The position numbers and the translations under genes were made by a program. Of a stretch of DNA of 64,000 nucleotides, positions 36,749-45,762 are shown piece by piece. The notes under the pieces were generated by a model that did no database searches, was not told where the DNA came from, and saw only the letters and a program-made list of their open reading frames with translations. Numbering within the stretch: the stretch's first letter is position 1; every line of letters starts with the position of its first letter. This DNA comes from Antarctobacter albus. GTDB lineage: Bacteria; Pseudomonadota; Alphaproteobacteria; Rhodobacterales; Rhodobacteraceae. Location of the stretch: NCBI RefSeq assembly GCF_900101505.1, contig NZ_FMZI01000020.1:1-64000 (forward strand), read 5' to 3'.

Positions 36749-36862
36749 GCTCGGCCTCTGGCGGGGCTTTTGCGGCAGACTCGGTGAAAATCTGGTGCAT
36801 TGCAAGATGGGGGGATTCTGCGGTATCCGCAGCCCTCGTACCCGAGAGCAGGAGCGCGCGCG

Positions 36863-38173
36863 ATGGCCCCGAAGAAGCTTTATATCAAGACCTACGGCTG
36901 CCAGATGAATGTCTATGACAGCGAGCGCATGGCCGAGGCGATGGGCGGCGAGGGCTATGAGACCACCGAACGCCCCGAAGACGCGGACATGATCCTGCTG
37001 AACACCTGCCACATCCGCGAGAAGGCGGCGGAGAAGGTTTACAGCGAACTGGGCCGCTACAAGGGGCTGAAGGCCGCGCGCCCGGACCTGAAGATCGGCG
37101 TGGCGGGCTGCGTCGCCCAGGCCGAGGGCGAAGAGATCATGCGCCGCCAGCCGATGGTGGACCTGGTTGTGGGACCGCAAAGCTATCACCGCCTGCCCGA
37201 GATGGAGGCCAAGGTGCGCTCCGGCGGCAAGGCGCTGGACACGGATTTCCCCGAGGAGGACAAGTTCGACCACCTCAAGGGGCGGCCCAAGGCGAAACGC
37301 GGGCCGACGGCGTTCCTGACCGTGCAGGAGGGCTGTGACAAGTTCTGTGCCTTTTGCGTGGTGCCCTATACCCGAGGGGCCGAGGTGTCGCGCCCGGCGG
37401 AGCGCGTGCTGACCGAGGCGCGCGACCTGGTGGAGCGCGGCGTGCGCGAGATCACCCTGCTGGGCCAGAACGTGAATGCCTACCATGGCCATGACGGCGG
37501 GCTGGCCGGGCTGATCCATGCCCTGGCCGAGGTCGACGGGCTGGAGCGTATCCGCTTCACCACCTCGCACCCGAACGACATGGACGAGGCGCTGATCGAG
37601 GCGCATGGCACCTGCGACAAGCTGATGCCCTACCTGCACCTGCCGGTGCAGGCGGGCAGCGACAAGATCCTGAAGCGGATGAACCGCCAGCACACGGCGG
37701 AGCAATACCTGCGGTTGATCGAACGGCTGCGCGCGGCGCGGCCGGACCTGCACCTGTCGGGCGATTTCATCGTCGGCTTCCCCGAAGAGACCGAGGCCGA
37801 TTTCCAGGCCACGCTGGACCTGATCGAAGCGGTGGAATACGGCAGCGCGTTTTCCTTCAAGTACTCCGAACGGCCCGGCACCCCGGCCGCGGAACGGCCC
37901 CAGGTGCCCGAGGACGAAAAGGACGACCGGTTGCAGCGGCTGCAGGCCCTGCTGACCAAACAGCAGCGCAGCCTGCAGGACGCGATGGTCGGCCGGGACG
38001 TGCATGTGCTGTTCGAAAAGCCCGGACGGCTGCCCGGCCAGATGGTCGGCAAGTCGGAATACCTGCACGCGGTCCATGTCGAGACCAGCGGCATCGTGCC
38101 GGGCGACCTGGCGCGAATCCGAATCGAATCCAGCGGCCCCAATTCCCTCAAAGGGGTGATGAATCCGCTCTAG
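36863..38173 (+). CDS. miaB: tRNA-2-methylthio-N6-dimethylallyladenosine synthase
   Basis: MiaB methylthiolates i6A37 in tRNAs. The 436-residue product has the UPF0004 domain with the first cluster's cysteines in [34 protein letters not shown] and [10 protein letters not shown]. The radical-SAM motif [17 protein letters not shown] follows, and a C-terminal TRAM domain ([20 protein letters not shown]). The start at 36863 has GGAG nine bases upstream. phoH-ybeY follow after an OmpA/lipoprotein pair, which interrupts the usual miaB-phoH order. Confidence 0.97.
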   Translation: MAPKKLYIKTYGCQMNVYDSERMAEAMGGEGYETTERPEDADMILLNTCHIREKAAEKVYSELGRYKGLKAARPDLKIGVAGCVAQAEGEEIMRRQPMVDLVVGPQSYHRLPEMEAKVRSGGKALDTDFPEEDKFDHLKGRPKAKRGPTAFLTVQEGCDKFCAFCVVPYTRGAEVSRPAERVLTEARDLVERGVREITLLGQNVNAYHGHDGGLAGLIHALAEVDGLERIRFTTSHPNDMDEALIEAHGTCDKLMPYLHLPVQAGSDKILKRMNRQHTAEQYLRLIERLRAARPDLHLSGDFIVGFPEETEADFQATLDLIEAVEYGSAFSFKYSERPGTPAAERPQVPEDEKDDRLQRLQALLTKQQRSLQDAMVGRDVHVLFEKPGRLPGQMVGKSEYLHAVHVETSGIVPGDLARIRIESSGPNSLKGVMNPL

Positions 38174-38392
38174 AGCTGCCTCCGAACCCGTTGTTTCAAA
38201 AAAAAGGTTCGGATTATCCACAGTAAAATAAGGTGGTTGCGGGAACTGTTTCCGATTTTGGGACAGTATGCATAGCTTTTCTCTTCACAGGGAAGGCAAC
38301 TTTGCTAATGTGTTGATTATAGTAAATTTGCCTGCGCGCGCTGCCAAACCGAGCGCAGGCATCAGGGGAAACTATAACCAAGGGACCAGGCT
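38174..38392. promoter_or_regulatory. intergenic region with two hairpins and AT-rich promoter-like DNA
   Basis: CCGAACC (38182-38188) and GGTTCGG (38206-38212) frame an A-rich loop just after miaB. An AT-rich stretch (about 38300-38330) is the likely promoter of the OmpA-like gene. GCCTGCGC (38330-38337) and GCGCAGGC (38353-38360) form an 8-bp stem in its leader, 33 bases before the GTG start. Confidence 0.5.
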
Positions 38393-38989
38393 GTGGCGTA
38401 TCGCATTACCAAGGCCATCGGCGCGATGGCGCTTGCGGCTCTCGCTGGTCTGTCGGCCGCCGCGCCGGCAGTCGCCGAGGACGCAGAGAAGACACCTTTC
38501 ATTTCCACGCAGAACACCCGCACCATCAAGGGTGAACAGTACATCCCGGGCATCTGGGTCGATCCGGACGGTTGCGAACACTGGGTGATGGACGACGGCG
38601 TCGAAGGCTACATGAGCCCCCACGTCACCCGCAAGGGCATCCCGGTCTGCCGCCGTGCCAACACCTGCGGCGTGATGAACACCGACCAGTTCTTTGCCAC
38701 CGACAGCTACAGGATCTCCAAGCACGGGCAGGCCCGCATCGCGGAATTCTTCCGCAGCGCCTCTGCCGTGGGCTACGTGATCGCCGGCCACACCGACAGC
38801 CGCGCCTCGGATGAGTACAACATCAAGTTGAGCTACAACCGCGCGCTGGCCGTGGCCAAGGTTGCCCGCTCCGTCGGGGCCAACATCACCGACGTGCGCG
38901 GCTATGGCGAACGCATGCCCGTGGCCTCCAACAAGACCGCACAGGGCATGGCCAAGAACCGCCGTGTCGAAATTCTCTGCTTCCGGTAA
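38393..38989 (+). CDS. OmpA-family peptidoglycan-binding protein with GIWVDP module
   Basis: The 198-residue product has a signal peptide (ALAALAGLSAAAPAVAE). A 34-residue module at 53-86 begins GIWVDPDGC, contains DDGVEGY and ends PVC. An OmpA-like domain follows (about 95-198) with TDQFFATDSYRISKHGQARI, GHTDSRASDEYNIKLSYNRA and NRRVEILCF. OmpA domains bind diaminopimelate in peptidoglycan. The module recurs in the lipoprotein encoded 19 bases downstream. The start is GTG at 38393 with AAGGGA upstream; no barrel domain is present. Confidence 0.88.
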   Translation: MAYRITKAIGAMALAALAGLSAAAPAVAEDAEKTPFISTQNTRTIKGEQYIPGIWVDPDGCEHWVMDDGVEGYMSPHVTRKGIPVCRRANTCGVMNTDQFFATDSYRISKHGQARIAEFFRSASAVGYVIAGHTDSRASDEYNIKLSYNRALAVAKVARSVGANITDVRGYGERMPVASNKTAQGMAKNRRVEILCFR

Positions 38990-39008
38990 TCCAGAGGGGA
39001 CCAGGATT

Positions 39009-39317
39009 ATGAACTTCGTGAAACCGATCCTTCTGGTTGTCGCTGCCGTCGGCCTCGCCGCCTGCGACCCGGTCGGCCCGGACAAGAGCCGCGACCGCCA
39101 GTCCATCGACCGTGACGACCTGACCGGCATGAAGGCCGGCATCTGGGTCGATCCGAACGGTTGCGACCACTGGATCATCGACGACGGCGTCGAGGGCTAT
39201 CTCTCGCAGCGCCTGGACAAGTACGGCAAGCCGGTCTGCTCGGGCATCGCGCCTCCGACCATCGCCACGGGCGACTTCAAGGGTGGCTCGACCTCGGTCA
39301 TCGGCGACCCGCTGTAA
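39009..39317 (+). CDS. small lipoprotein sharing the GIWVDP module
   Basis: The 102-residue product has a lipoprotein signal with lipobox LAAC (C19), a charged linker and a module at 44-77 (GIWVDPNGC ... DDGVEGY ... PVC). Its length equals that of the module in the upstream OmpA-like protein, and 22 of 34 residues are identical. Two spaced cysteines frame the module and may form a disulfide. A GGGGACC precedes the ATG. It is probably an outer-membrane lipoprotein acting with the OmpA-like protein; the role is inferred only. Confidence 0.85.
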   Translation: MNFVKPILLVVAAVGLAACDPVGPDKSRDRQSIDRDDLTGMKAGIWVDPNGCDHWIIDDGVEGYLSQRLDKYGKPVCSGIAPPTIATGDFKGGSTSVIGDPL

Positions 39318-39352
39318 TCTCGACCCTGACAGGCACGCAGGGTAACAATGGG

Positions 39353-39383
39353 CCGCGCGGCATCTGCCGCGCGGTCTGTTTTT
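39353..39383 (+). terminator. Rho-independent terminator
   Basis: CCGCGCGGC (39353-39361), loop ATCT and GCCGCGCGG (39366-39374) give a perfect 9-bp stem followed by TCTGTTTTT. It ends the OmpA/lipoprotein transcript. Confidence 0.85.
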
Positions 39384-39506
39384 GTGGCACTTGAATGACA
39401 TTCCGCCCAAGGCCGCGACCGAGACTTGCGCCATCGCGCCGCCGGGTGCACCATATCTAGCAGAAACATGCGTCCGGATTCGGACGGCCCTGTGCAGGAG
39501 ACGGGT

Positions 39507-40475
39507 TTGACAGCGGGCACCTTGACCGAAGCCATCGTTGAATTTCCAGACAATCGACTGCTGATCGATCTTTGTGGAGAGTTCGATCGCAACCTGACCG
39601 ACATCGAGGCCCGCACCGGGGTGCAGATCCTGCGCCGCGGCAACCAGCTGGCCATTCACGGCCCCGAGGACGCGGTGCCCGAGGCGGCCGAGGTTCTGCG
39701 CCTGCTCTACGAACGGCTGGAACAGGGCCGCGAGGTGGACCGCGGCGACATCGACCGCGCCTTTCGCATGGAAGACGACGAGCCTGACGAACAGCTGGAG
39801 ATGTTCAGCGGCGGCAAGGTCGAGATCAAGACCCGCAAGAAGCTGATCGAACCGCGCACCGACGCACAAAAAGCCTACGTGCAGTCGCTTTACGCCAATG
39901 AAATGGCCTTTGGCATCGGTCCGGCGGGCACCGGCAAGACCTACCTGGCGGTGGCGGTGGGCGTGAACATGCTGATCACCGGCGAGGTCGACAAGATCAT
40001 CCTATGCCGCCCGGCCGTCGAGGCGGGCGAACGGCTTGGCTTTCTGCCCGGGACGCAGGAGGAAAAGGTCGACCCCTACATGCAGCCCTTGATGGATGCG
40101 CTGAACGATTTTCTGCCGGGCAAGCAGCTTGCCAAAATGCGCGAGGAAAAGTCGGTCGAGATCGCGCCGCTGGCCTTCATGCGCGGGCGCACGCTGTCGA
40201 ATGCCTTTGTCGTGCTGGACGAGGCGCAGAACGCGACCACCATGCAGATGAAGATGTTCCTGACCCGCCTGGGCGAAGGTTCGCGCATGGTGATCACCGG
40301 GGACCGGACGCAGATCGACCTGCCGCGCGGCGTGCCATCGGGGCTGGCCGACGCGGAACGCCTGCTGAACCATGTCCCCGGCATCTCGTTCAACTATTTC
40401 ACCGGCAAGGACGTGGTGCGCCATCCGCTTGTCGCGGCCATCATCGAGGCGTATGAGGCGGACGCGGAGGGCTGA
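39507..40475 (+). CDS. phoH: PhoH-family P-loop ATPase
   Basis: The product of about 322 residues has an N-terminal KH-like region (DIEARTGVQILRRGNQLAIH) and the PhoH ATPase domain with Walker A GIGPAGTGKTYLA and Walker B AFVVLDEAQNAT, then RMVITGDRTQIDLP. PhoH proteins act with YbeY in RNA metabolism, and ybeY follows. I prefer the TTG start at 39507, which has CAGGAG six bases upstream; an ATG at 39468 in frame is the alternative. Confidence 0.92.
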   Translation: MTAGTLTEAIVEFPDNRLLIDLCGEFDRNLTDIEARTGVQILRRGNQLAIHGPEDAVPEAAEVLRLLYERLEQGREVDRGDIDRAFRMEDDEPDEQLEMFSGGKVEIKTRKKLIEPRTDAQKAYVQSLYANEMAFGIGPAGTGKTYLAVAVGVNMLITGEVDKIILCRPAVEAGERLGFLPGTQEEKVDPYMQPLMDALNDFLPGKQLAKMREEKSVEIAPLAFMRGRTLSNAFVVLDEAQNATTMQMKMFLTRLGEGSRMVITGDRTQIDLPRGVPSGLADAERLLNHVPGISFNYFTGKDVVRHPLVAAIIEAYEADAEG

Positions 40476-40476
40476 G

Positions 40477-40539
40477 ACCCCGCCTCCTGCTTCTTTGGTT
40501 TGAAAAATACCTCGGGGGTCCGGGGGCAGAGCCCCCGGC
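40477..40539 (+). repeat. intergenic repeat of the TTCTTTGG-AAATACC type, copy 1
   Basis: CTTCTTTGGTTTGAAAAATA is followed by CCTCGGGGG and a strong palindrome CCGGGGGC-aga-GCCCCCGG (40520-40538). A related unit in the opposite orientation lies at 44870-44930. Both sit directly after a coding end, so the hairpin may attenuate transcription between phoH and ybeY. Confidence 0.65.
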
Positions 40540-40549
40540 ACTGGACCAC

Positions 40550-41071
40550 ATGCTGACCGATACGATTTTCGAGGACGACCGTTGGCAGGCCGCCGGGCTG
40601 GCGGTCCTGTCCGAACGCGGCGCGGTGGCGGCGCTGGCGCACCTGGGCCTGGAGCCCGCAGAGTACGAGATCGCCGTGCTGGGCTGCGATGATGCCCGCA
40701 TCGCCACGCTGAACGGTGATTTCCGCGACAAGCCCACCGCCACCAACGTGCTGAGCTGGCCCTCCGAGGACCTTGCCGCCGAGGCACCGGGCGGGACGCC
40801 CTGGCCGCCCGAGCCCGAGGACGACGAGCCCCACCACTTGGGCGACATCGCGCTGGCCTGGGAAACCTGCGGGCGGGAAGCCGCCGAGCAGGGTATCGCT
40901 TTCGAGCAACATGTCACACATCTGATTGTTCATGGCGTGTTACATCTATTGGGGTATGACCATATGCGTGACGCGGACGCCACGCTGATGGAACGGCTGG
41001 AGGCAGAGATACTTGGCAATCTCGGTCTGCCGAACCCATATGGTGAGGATGATGGCCCCGATGGGGCATGA
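40550..41071 (+). CDS. ybeY: endoribonuclease YbeY
   Basis: YbeY is a zinc-dependent RNase for 16S rRNA 3'-end maturation and ribosome quality control. The 173-residue product has the signature HLIVHGVLHLLGYDH with three zinc-binding histidines, and TNVLSWPSED upstream. Its acidic insert (WPPEPEDDEPHHLGDIALAW) is normal for the order. The stop overlaps the corC start (ATGA). Confidence 0.96.
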   Translation: MLTDTIFEDDRWQAAGLAVLSERGAVAALAHLGLEPAEYEIAVLGCDDARIATLNGDFRDKPTATNVLSWPSEDLAAEAPGGTPWPPEPEDDEPHHLGDIALAWETCGREAAEQGIAFEQHVTHLIVHGVLHLLGYDHMRDADATLMERLEAEILGNLGLPNPYGEDDGPDGA

Positions 41072-42057
41072 CTGGAACAGGAAAGATGGGCGATAGCGAC
41101 GACTCGTCTAAGGCAGCGCAAAGCGCGCCACTGACGGGAAAAATGAACGGACACGGGCCGCGGCGCAGTTTCTGGCAGCGCTGGCAGCGGTTGTTCGGTC
41201 GGGGCGGCGAGGGAAGCTCGCTGCGCGGCTCTGCGGCCGAGAGCGCGCCTCGGGCGCCGGACCGGCCGGTTCACGGCATGATAAACCTGCGCCGGATGCG
41301 GGTCGAGGACGTGGCCATTCCCAAGGCCGAGATCATCGCCGTGCCCAACACGATCACCAAAGAGGACCTGGTCACCGTGTTCCGCGAAAGCGGCATGACG
41401 CGGTTGCCGGTCTACGAGGGCACGCTGGACACGCCCGTGGGCATGGCCCATCTCAAGGATTTCGCGCTGCAGCAGGGGTTCAACGGCACCGGCGGGCGGT
41501 TCAACCTGAAACGGATGCTGCGGCCCCTGCTCTTCGTGCCGCCGTCGATGCCGATTGGCGTGCTGCTGACCAAGATGCAGACCGAACGCCGGCACATGGC
41601 GCTGGTGATCGACGAATACGGCGGGGTCGACGGGCTGGTGACGATCGAGGACCTGATCGAACAGGTCATCGGCGAGATCGAGGACGAGCACGACACCGAC
41701 GAGGACCAGTACTGGACCCGCGAAAAGACCGGCTGTTACCTGGTGCAGGCCAAGACCCCGCTGAGCGATTTCGAAGGGGAGCTGGGCCTTGCGCTGACCG
41801 ACCACGACGACATCGACGAGGAAGAGATCGACACGCTGGGCGGGCTGGTCTTCATGCTGGCGGGCCGCGTGCCCGCGCGGGGCGAAGTGGTGCCGCATCC
41901 GGCGGGGCTGGACTTCGAGGTGGTCGATGCGGACCCGCGCCGGATCAAGCGGCTGCGTGTGCGCCCGTCGAACGCGGCGCGTGCCGAAACCGCCGCCACG
42001 GCGCCTGCACCGGTGGCAGAAGCCCCGGCGGTCAAGGCCGACGCGGGCCATGCCTGA
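41068..42057 (+). CDS. corC: CorC/TlyC-family CBS-domain protein
   Basis: The 329-residue product has two CBS domains (about 80-215: MRVEDVAIPKAEIIAVPNTI, GMTRLPVYEGTLD, HMALVIDEYGGVDGLVTIED) and a C-terminal transporter-associated CorC_HlyC domain (VQAKTPLSDFEGELG, TLGGLVFMLAGRVP). It has no membrane domain. CorC-like proteins are linked to Mg/Co efflux in enterics; in this cluster they accompany ybeY and lnt. The Ala-rich tail is low complexity. The start overlaps ybeY by four bases; a second ATG at 41086 is possible. Confidence 0.92.
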   Translation: MTGTGKMGDSDDSSKAAQSAPLTGKMNGHGPRRSFWQRWQRLFGRGGEGSSLRGSAAESAPRAPDRPVHGMINLRRMRVEDVAIPKAEIIAVPNTITKEDLVTVFRESGMTRLPVYEGTLDTPVGMAHLKDFALQQGFNGTGGRFNLKRMLRPLLFVPPSMPIGVLLTKMQTERRHMALVIDEYGGVDGLVTIEDLIEQVIGEIEDEHDTDEDQYWTREKTGCYLVQAKTPLSDFEGELGLALTDHDDIDEEEIDTLGGLVFMLAGRVPARGEVVPHPAGLDFEVVDADPRRIKRLRVRPSNAARAETAATAPAPVAEAPAVKADAGHA

Positions 42058-43594
42058 CAGGCTTGTGGCCGGTGACGGCCGCAGGGTCGCGGGCCCTGTG
42101 CCGGGCTGGATGCGCCTGCCGCTGGCGGTGCTGGCGGGTGTCGTCATCGGCCTGGGCCAGCCGCCCTATGACCTGTGGTACCTGGGCTTTGCGGGCTATG
42201 TCGCGGCGGTCTGGCTGTTCCTGGTGACGCCGGGCGGCTTGCGGTCGGCGGGCACGGGCTGGGCCGTGGGGCTGGGCTATTTCGGCTTTTCGATGGGCTG
42301 GATCGTCGAGCCCTTTTTCGTCGATGCCGCGGTGACGGGCTGGATGGCGCCCTTTGCGCTGATCGGCCTTGCGGGCGGTCTGGCGCTGTTCTGGGGGCTG
42401 GCGTTCCGGCTGTCTTCGCAGGGGCGCTACCCGGTGCTCGGGCTGGTCCTGGCGTGGAGCCTGGCGGAACTGGCGCGCGCCTATGTCTTTACCGGCTTTC
42501 CCTGGGCGCTGGTGCCCTATTTCTGGCTGCCGGTGCCGGTGATCCAGTGGGTTTCCGTGGTCGGGCCACATGGGCTGACGTTGTTGACGCTGGCGGCGGC
42601 GGCGCTGTGTGCGCTGGCGCTGCGCCCCGGCGGGGCGCGGGCAGGTCTGGCGGGCCTTGCCCTGCTGGCGGTGCTGTTCGGTGGCGGCGTTCTCCTGACC
42701 CCTGCCGCGCAGGACCTTGCAGCGCGTCCGGTGGTGCGGCTGGTCCAGCCCAATGCCCCCCAGCACGAGAAGTGGGACCCGCAAAAGATCCCCGTCTTCA
42801 TGCAGCGCAAGCTGGAGTTCACCCGCGCTGCGCCCGCCGAGGGCGGGGCGGCGCCCGCGCTGATCGTCTGGCCGGAAACCAGCGTGCCCAACCTGCTGCA
42901 CCGCGCGGGGCCGACGCTGGACCGGATCACCGAGGCGGCGGGGGGTACGCCGGTCCTGCTGGGGGTCCAGCGTGCAGACCAGGCGGGCTATTACAACTCG
43001 CTGATCGTGCTGGCGCCCGGTGGCGGGGTGCAGGCGCTTTACGACAAGCATCACCTCGTGCCCTTCGGGGAATACATGCCGGCCGCCGCGCTCTTTGCGC
43101 GGTGGAACATCGCCGGGCTGGCGGCGCGGGCCGAGGGCGGATACACGCCCGGGCCGGGGCCGCAGGTGATCGACATGGGGCCGCTGGGCAGCGCGCTGCC
43201 GCTGATCTGCTACGAGGCGGTCTTTCCGCAGGATGTGAACGGCGCGCCCTTGCGGCCCGATATGCTGATCCAGATCACCAATGACGCCTGGTTCGGCACC
43301 TGGTCGGGGCCGTATCAACACCTGGCCCAGGCCCGAATCCGGGCCATCGAACAGGGACTGCCGATGCTGCGGGCGGCCAATACCGGCGTCTCGGCGGTGA
43401 TCGACGGGGCCGGGCGGGTCCTGGCCACTATTCCGCTGGGCGAGGCCGGGTTCGCCGATGCGCCGCTGCCGCCGCCGATGCGTCACACGCCTTACAGCCG
43501 CACCGGGGATCTGCCCGCGGGACTGCTCATGTTCGTGGCAATTGCGGCGCTTTGGGCGGGGTCCCGCCGTCGCAGGACGCCAGAAAGCGATTGA
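42050..43594 (+). CDS. lnt: apolipoprotein N-acyltransferase
   Basis: Lnt adds the third acyl chain to lipoproteins at the periplasmic face of the inner membrane. The 514-residue product has several N-terminal membrane helices and a nitrilase-like domain (about 220-490) with the Glu-Lys-Cys triad in [24 protein letters not shown] and [12 protein letters not shown] final helix ([13 protein letters not shown]) follows. The start ATG at 42050 overlaps the corC stop by eight bases. Its product would mature the several lipoproteins encoded in this window. Confidence 0.95.
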   Translation: MPDRLVAGDGRRVAGPVPGWMRLPLAVLAGVVIGLGQPPYDLWYLGFAGYVAAVWLFLVTPGGLRSAGTGWAVGLGYFGFSMGWIVEPFFVDAAVTGWMAPFALIGLAGGLALFWGLAFRLSSQGRYPVLGLVLAWSLAELARAYVFTGFPWALVPYFWLPVPVIQWVSVVGPHGLTLLTLAAAALCALALRPGGARAGLAGLALLAVLFGGGVLLTPAAQDLAARPVVRLVQPNAPQHEKWDPQKIPVFMQRKLEFTRAAPAEGGAAPALIVWPETSVPNLLHRAGPTLDRITEAAGGTPVLLGVQRADQAGYYNSLIVLAPGGGVQALYDKHHLVPFGEYMPAAALFARWNIAGLAARAEGGYTPGPGPQVIDMGPLGSALPLICYEAVFPQDVNGAPLRPDMLIQITNDAWFGTWSGPYQHLAQARIRAIEQGLPMLRAANTGVSAVIDGAGRVLATIPLGEAGFADAPLPPPMRHTPYSRTGDLPAGLLMFVAIAALWAGSRRRRTPESD

Positions 43595-43637
43595 CCCCGC
43601 GCGCTGCGCCGCGTACCCGCATTTGGACAGCAAAAAC

Positions 43638-43682
43638 CCGTCACAACGGCTTCCTGGCGTGACGGCGTCATCAATGGAGCAC
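43638..43682 (+). promoter_or_regulatory. SAM/SAH riboswitch upstream of metK
   Basis: CCGTCAC (43639-43645) pairs with GTGACGG (43659-43665). The loop CAACGGCTTCCTGGCG and the downstream ATGGAGCA match the core of the Rhodobacterales SAM/SAH riboswitch. The 3' GGAGC, at 43676-43680, is also the metK ribosome binding site; pairing it with the loop GCTTCC forms the known pseudoknot. Binding of S-adenosylmethionine would thus hide the ribosome site and lower MetK synthesis. The start codon is at 43689. Confidence 0.93.
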
Positions 43683-43688
43683 CCCATC

Positions 43689-44867
43689 ATGTCCCGACAG
43701 AACTACACTTTCACCTCCGAGTCCGTCTCGGAGGGGCACCCGGACAAGGTCTGCGACCGGATTTCCGACGCGATCCTGGACGCATTCCTGGCCGAAGACC
43801 CGCTCGCGCGCGTCGCCTGCGAGACCTTCGCCACCACCAACCGCGTGGTCATCGGGGGCGAGGTGGGCCTGACCGACCAGGACAAGCTGGCCGAATACAT
43901 GGCCAGCATTCCCGACATCGCCCGTGCCTGCATCAAGGACATCGGCTATGAGCAGGACAAGTTCCACCACGAGACCGTGGAGATCACCAACCTGCTGCAC
44001 GAACAGTCCGCCCATATCGCGCAGGGCGTGACCGGCCAGCAGGGCGACGAGGGCGCCGGCGACCAAGGCATCATGTTCGGCTATGCCACGGACGAGACCG
44101 ACGCTTTGATGCCGGCGCCGATCCAGTTCAGCCACGCGATCCTGCGCCGCCTCGCCGAGGTGCGCAAGGACGGCACCGAGCCCAGGCTGGGCCCGGATGC
44201 CAAGTCGCAGCTGTCGGTCCGCTACGAGGGCGGCAAGCCGGTGGGCGTGACCTCGATCGTGCTGTCGACGCAGCACCTGGACGAGACCATGACCAGCGCA
44301 GACGTCCGCGCGCTGGTGGAACCCTACATCCGCGAGACCCTGCCCGAGGGCTGGATTTCCGATGACACCGAATGGTGGGTGAACCCGACCGGCAAGTTCG
44401 TCATCGGCGGGCCGGACGGCGACGCGGGCCTGACGGGCCGCAAGATCATCGTCGACACCTACGGCGGCGCGGCACCGCATGGCGGCGGCGCGTTTTCCGG
44501 CAAGGACCCGACCAAGGTGGACCGCTCGGCGGCCTATGTCGCGCGTTACCTGGCCAAGAACGTGGTGGCCGCGGGCATGGCGGAACGCTGCACCGTGCAG
44601 CTGTCCTATGCCATCGGCGTGGCCAAGCCGCTGTCGATCTACGTCGACACGCACCAGACCGGCCAGATCGAGGCGCGCGCCATCGAGGCGGCGATCCCCA
44701 AGGTGATCGACCTGACCCCGCGCGGCATCCGCACCCACCTGGACTTGAACAAGCCGATCTATTCCCGCACAGCTGCCTATGGCCATTTCGGCCGCGCCCC
44801 CGAGGCGGACGGCGGCTTTTCCTGGGAGCGGACGGACCTGGCCGAGGCGCTGAAGAAAGAGGTCTGA
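43689..44867 (+). CDS. metK: S-adenosylmethionine synthetase
   Basis: MetK makes S-adenosylmethionine from methionine and ATP. The 392-residue product has all signature parts: [55 protein letters not shown], the P-loop-like [20 protein letters not shown] and [18 protein letters not shown]. The start at 43689 follows the GGAG sequestered by the riboswitch, giving product feedback control of translation. A terminator lies at 44935-44967. Confidence 0.98.
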   Translation: MSRQNYTFTSESVSEGHPDKVCDRISDAILDAFLAEDPLARVACETFATTNRVVIGGEVGLTDQDKLAEYMASIPDIARACIKDIGYEQDKFHHETVEITNLLHEQSAHIAQGVTGQQGDEGAGDQGIMFGYATDETDALMPAPIQFSHAILRRLAEVRKDGTEPRLGPDAKSQLSVRYEGGKPVGVTSIVLSTQHLDETMTSADVRALVEPYIRETLPEGWISDDTEWWVNPTGKFVIGGPDGDAGLTGRKIIVDTYGGAAPHGGGAFSGKDPTKVDRSAAYVARYLAKNVVAAGMAERCTVQLSYAIGVAKPLSIYVDTHQTGQIEARAIEAAIPKVIDLTPRGIRTHLDLNKPIYSRTAAYGHFGRAPEADGGFSWERTDLAEALKKEV

Positions 44868-44869
44868 GA

Positions 44870-44930
44870 GGGGGCTGTGCCCCCGCCTCCCTGCGGTCGT
44901 CTCCCCCCGGGGTATTTCGGCCAAGAAGAA
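44870..44930 (-). repeat. intergenic repeat of the TTCTTTGG-AAATACC type, copy 2 (inverted)
   Basis: Read on the minus strand it gives TTCTTCTTGGCCGAAATACC and CCGGGGGG, then the GGGGGC/GCCCCC palindrome (44870-44884). These correspond in order to the unit at 40477-40539. The spacer between its two parts is longer than in copy 1. Confidence 0.6.
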
Positions 44931-44934
44931 CCAC

Positions 44935-44967
44935 AGGCGCTCCCGTCGCGGGGGCGCCTTTCCTTTT
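44935..44967 (+). terminator. Rho-independent terminator after metK
   Basis: AGGCGCTCCC (44935-44944), loop GTCGC and GGGGGCGCCT (44950-44959) form a 10-bp stem with one G-T pair, followed by TTCCTTTT. It closes the phoH-to-metK gene run. Confidence 0.88.
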
Positions 44968-45018
44968 GCTGGGGGCCGCTATCTTTGCGGTGTGGAATGT
45001 GAACAGGGAGGTTCCGTG

Positions 45019-45762
45019 ATGATCCGCACCGTTTTCGCTGCCGCCGTGATGCTGGCGGGCGCAGCCCAGGCCGAGATCCAGGCCGGCTATCACCAATACA
45101 CCGTCGGCGACCGCACCTACGAGGGCTATGTCGCCACCAACACCGCGATCACGCCCACGGGGACGGTCCTGATCGTGCACGACTGGGACGGGATGACCGC
45201 CTACGAGGAGCGCCGCGCCGAGATGCTGGCGGCTCTGGGTTATACCGCCTTTGCCATCGACGTCTACGGCGCCGACGAGGACCCCAAGACCGTGGACGAG
45301 AACCGGGCGCTGTCCGGGGCGCTGTATGGCGACCGCGAGGAATTCCGCGCGCGGCTGATGGGCTCGATCATGGAGGCGGCCAATATCGCCGGGGCGACGG
45401 ATGACATCGTCATCATGGGTTACTGCTTTGGCGGCGCGGCGGTGCTGGAGGCAGCGCGGGCCGGGGCGGAGCTTGAAGGCTTCGTCAGCTTTCACGGCGG
45501 ACTGGGCACGCCCGACGGGCAGGATTACAGCGCGACCACGGCGCCGGTGATGCTGTTTCATGGCAGTGCCGACCCGGTGTCCGGCATGGCCGACCTGGCC
45601 GCGCTGCTGGACCAGTTGCAGGGCGCGGGTGTCGAACATGGGGCGCAGGTCTTTGGCGGCGCGCGGCACAGCTTTACCGTCCACGGGTCGAACGATTACG
45701 ACCTGACCGCCGACCAGGGCGCCTGGGAGGGGTTGCTGCGGTTCCTCGACGACCGGCTGTGA
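45019..45762 (+). CDS. secreted dienelactone hydrolase family protein
   Basis: The 247-residue product has a signal peptide (IRTVFAAAVMLAGAAQA) and an alpha/beta hydrolase fold. The triad is cysteine in MGYCFGGAAVLEAA, Asp in HGSADPVSG and His in GGARHSFTVHG, the arrangement of dienelactone hydrolase. The natural substrate of such exported members is unknown. GGGAGG precedes the start at 45019. It is coupled to the next gene by a TGATG overlap. Confidence 0.9.
   Translation: MIRTVFAAAVMLAGAAQAEIQAGYHQYTVGDRTYEGYVATNTAITPTGTVLIVHDWDGMTAYEERRAEMLAALGYTAFAIDVYGADEDPKTVDENRALSGALYGDREEFRARLMGSIMEAANIAGATDDIVIMGYCFGGAAVLEAARAGAELEGFVSFHGGLGTPDGQDYSATTAPVMLFHGSADPVSGMADLAALLDQLQGAGVEHGAQVFGGARHSFTVHGSNDYDLTADQGAWEGLLRFLDDRL

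Noticed and set aside
38182-38212. Rho-independent terminator after miaB
   Set aside because: The 7-bp stem encloses a long A-rich loop and is not followed by a T run on the plus strand, so it is noted only as part of the intergenic region.
36749-38221. Upstream extension of the glycosyltransferase-like frame across miaB
   Set aside because: It overlaps miaB completely, and a good start with a ribosome site exists at 36748.
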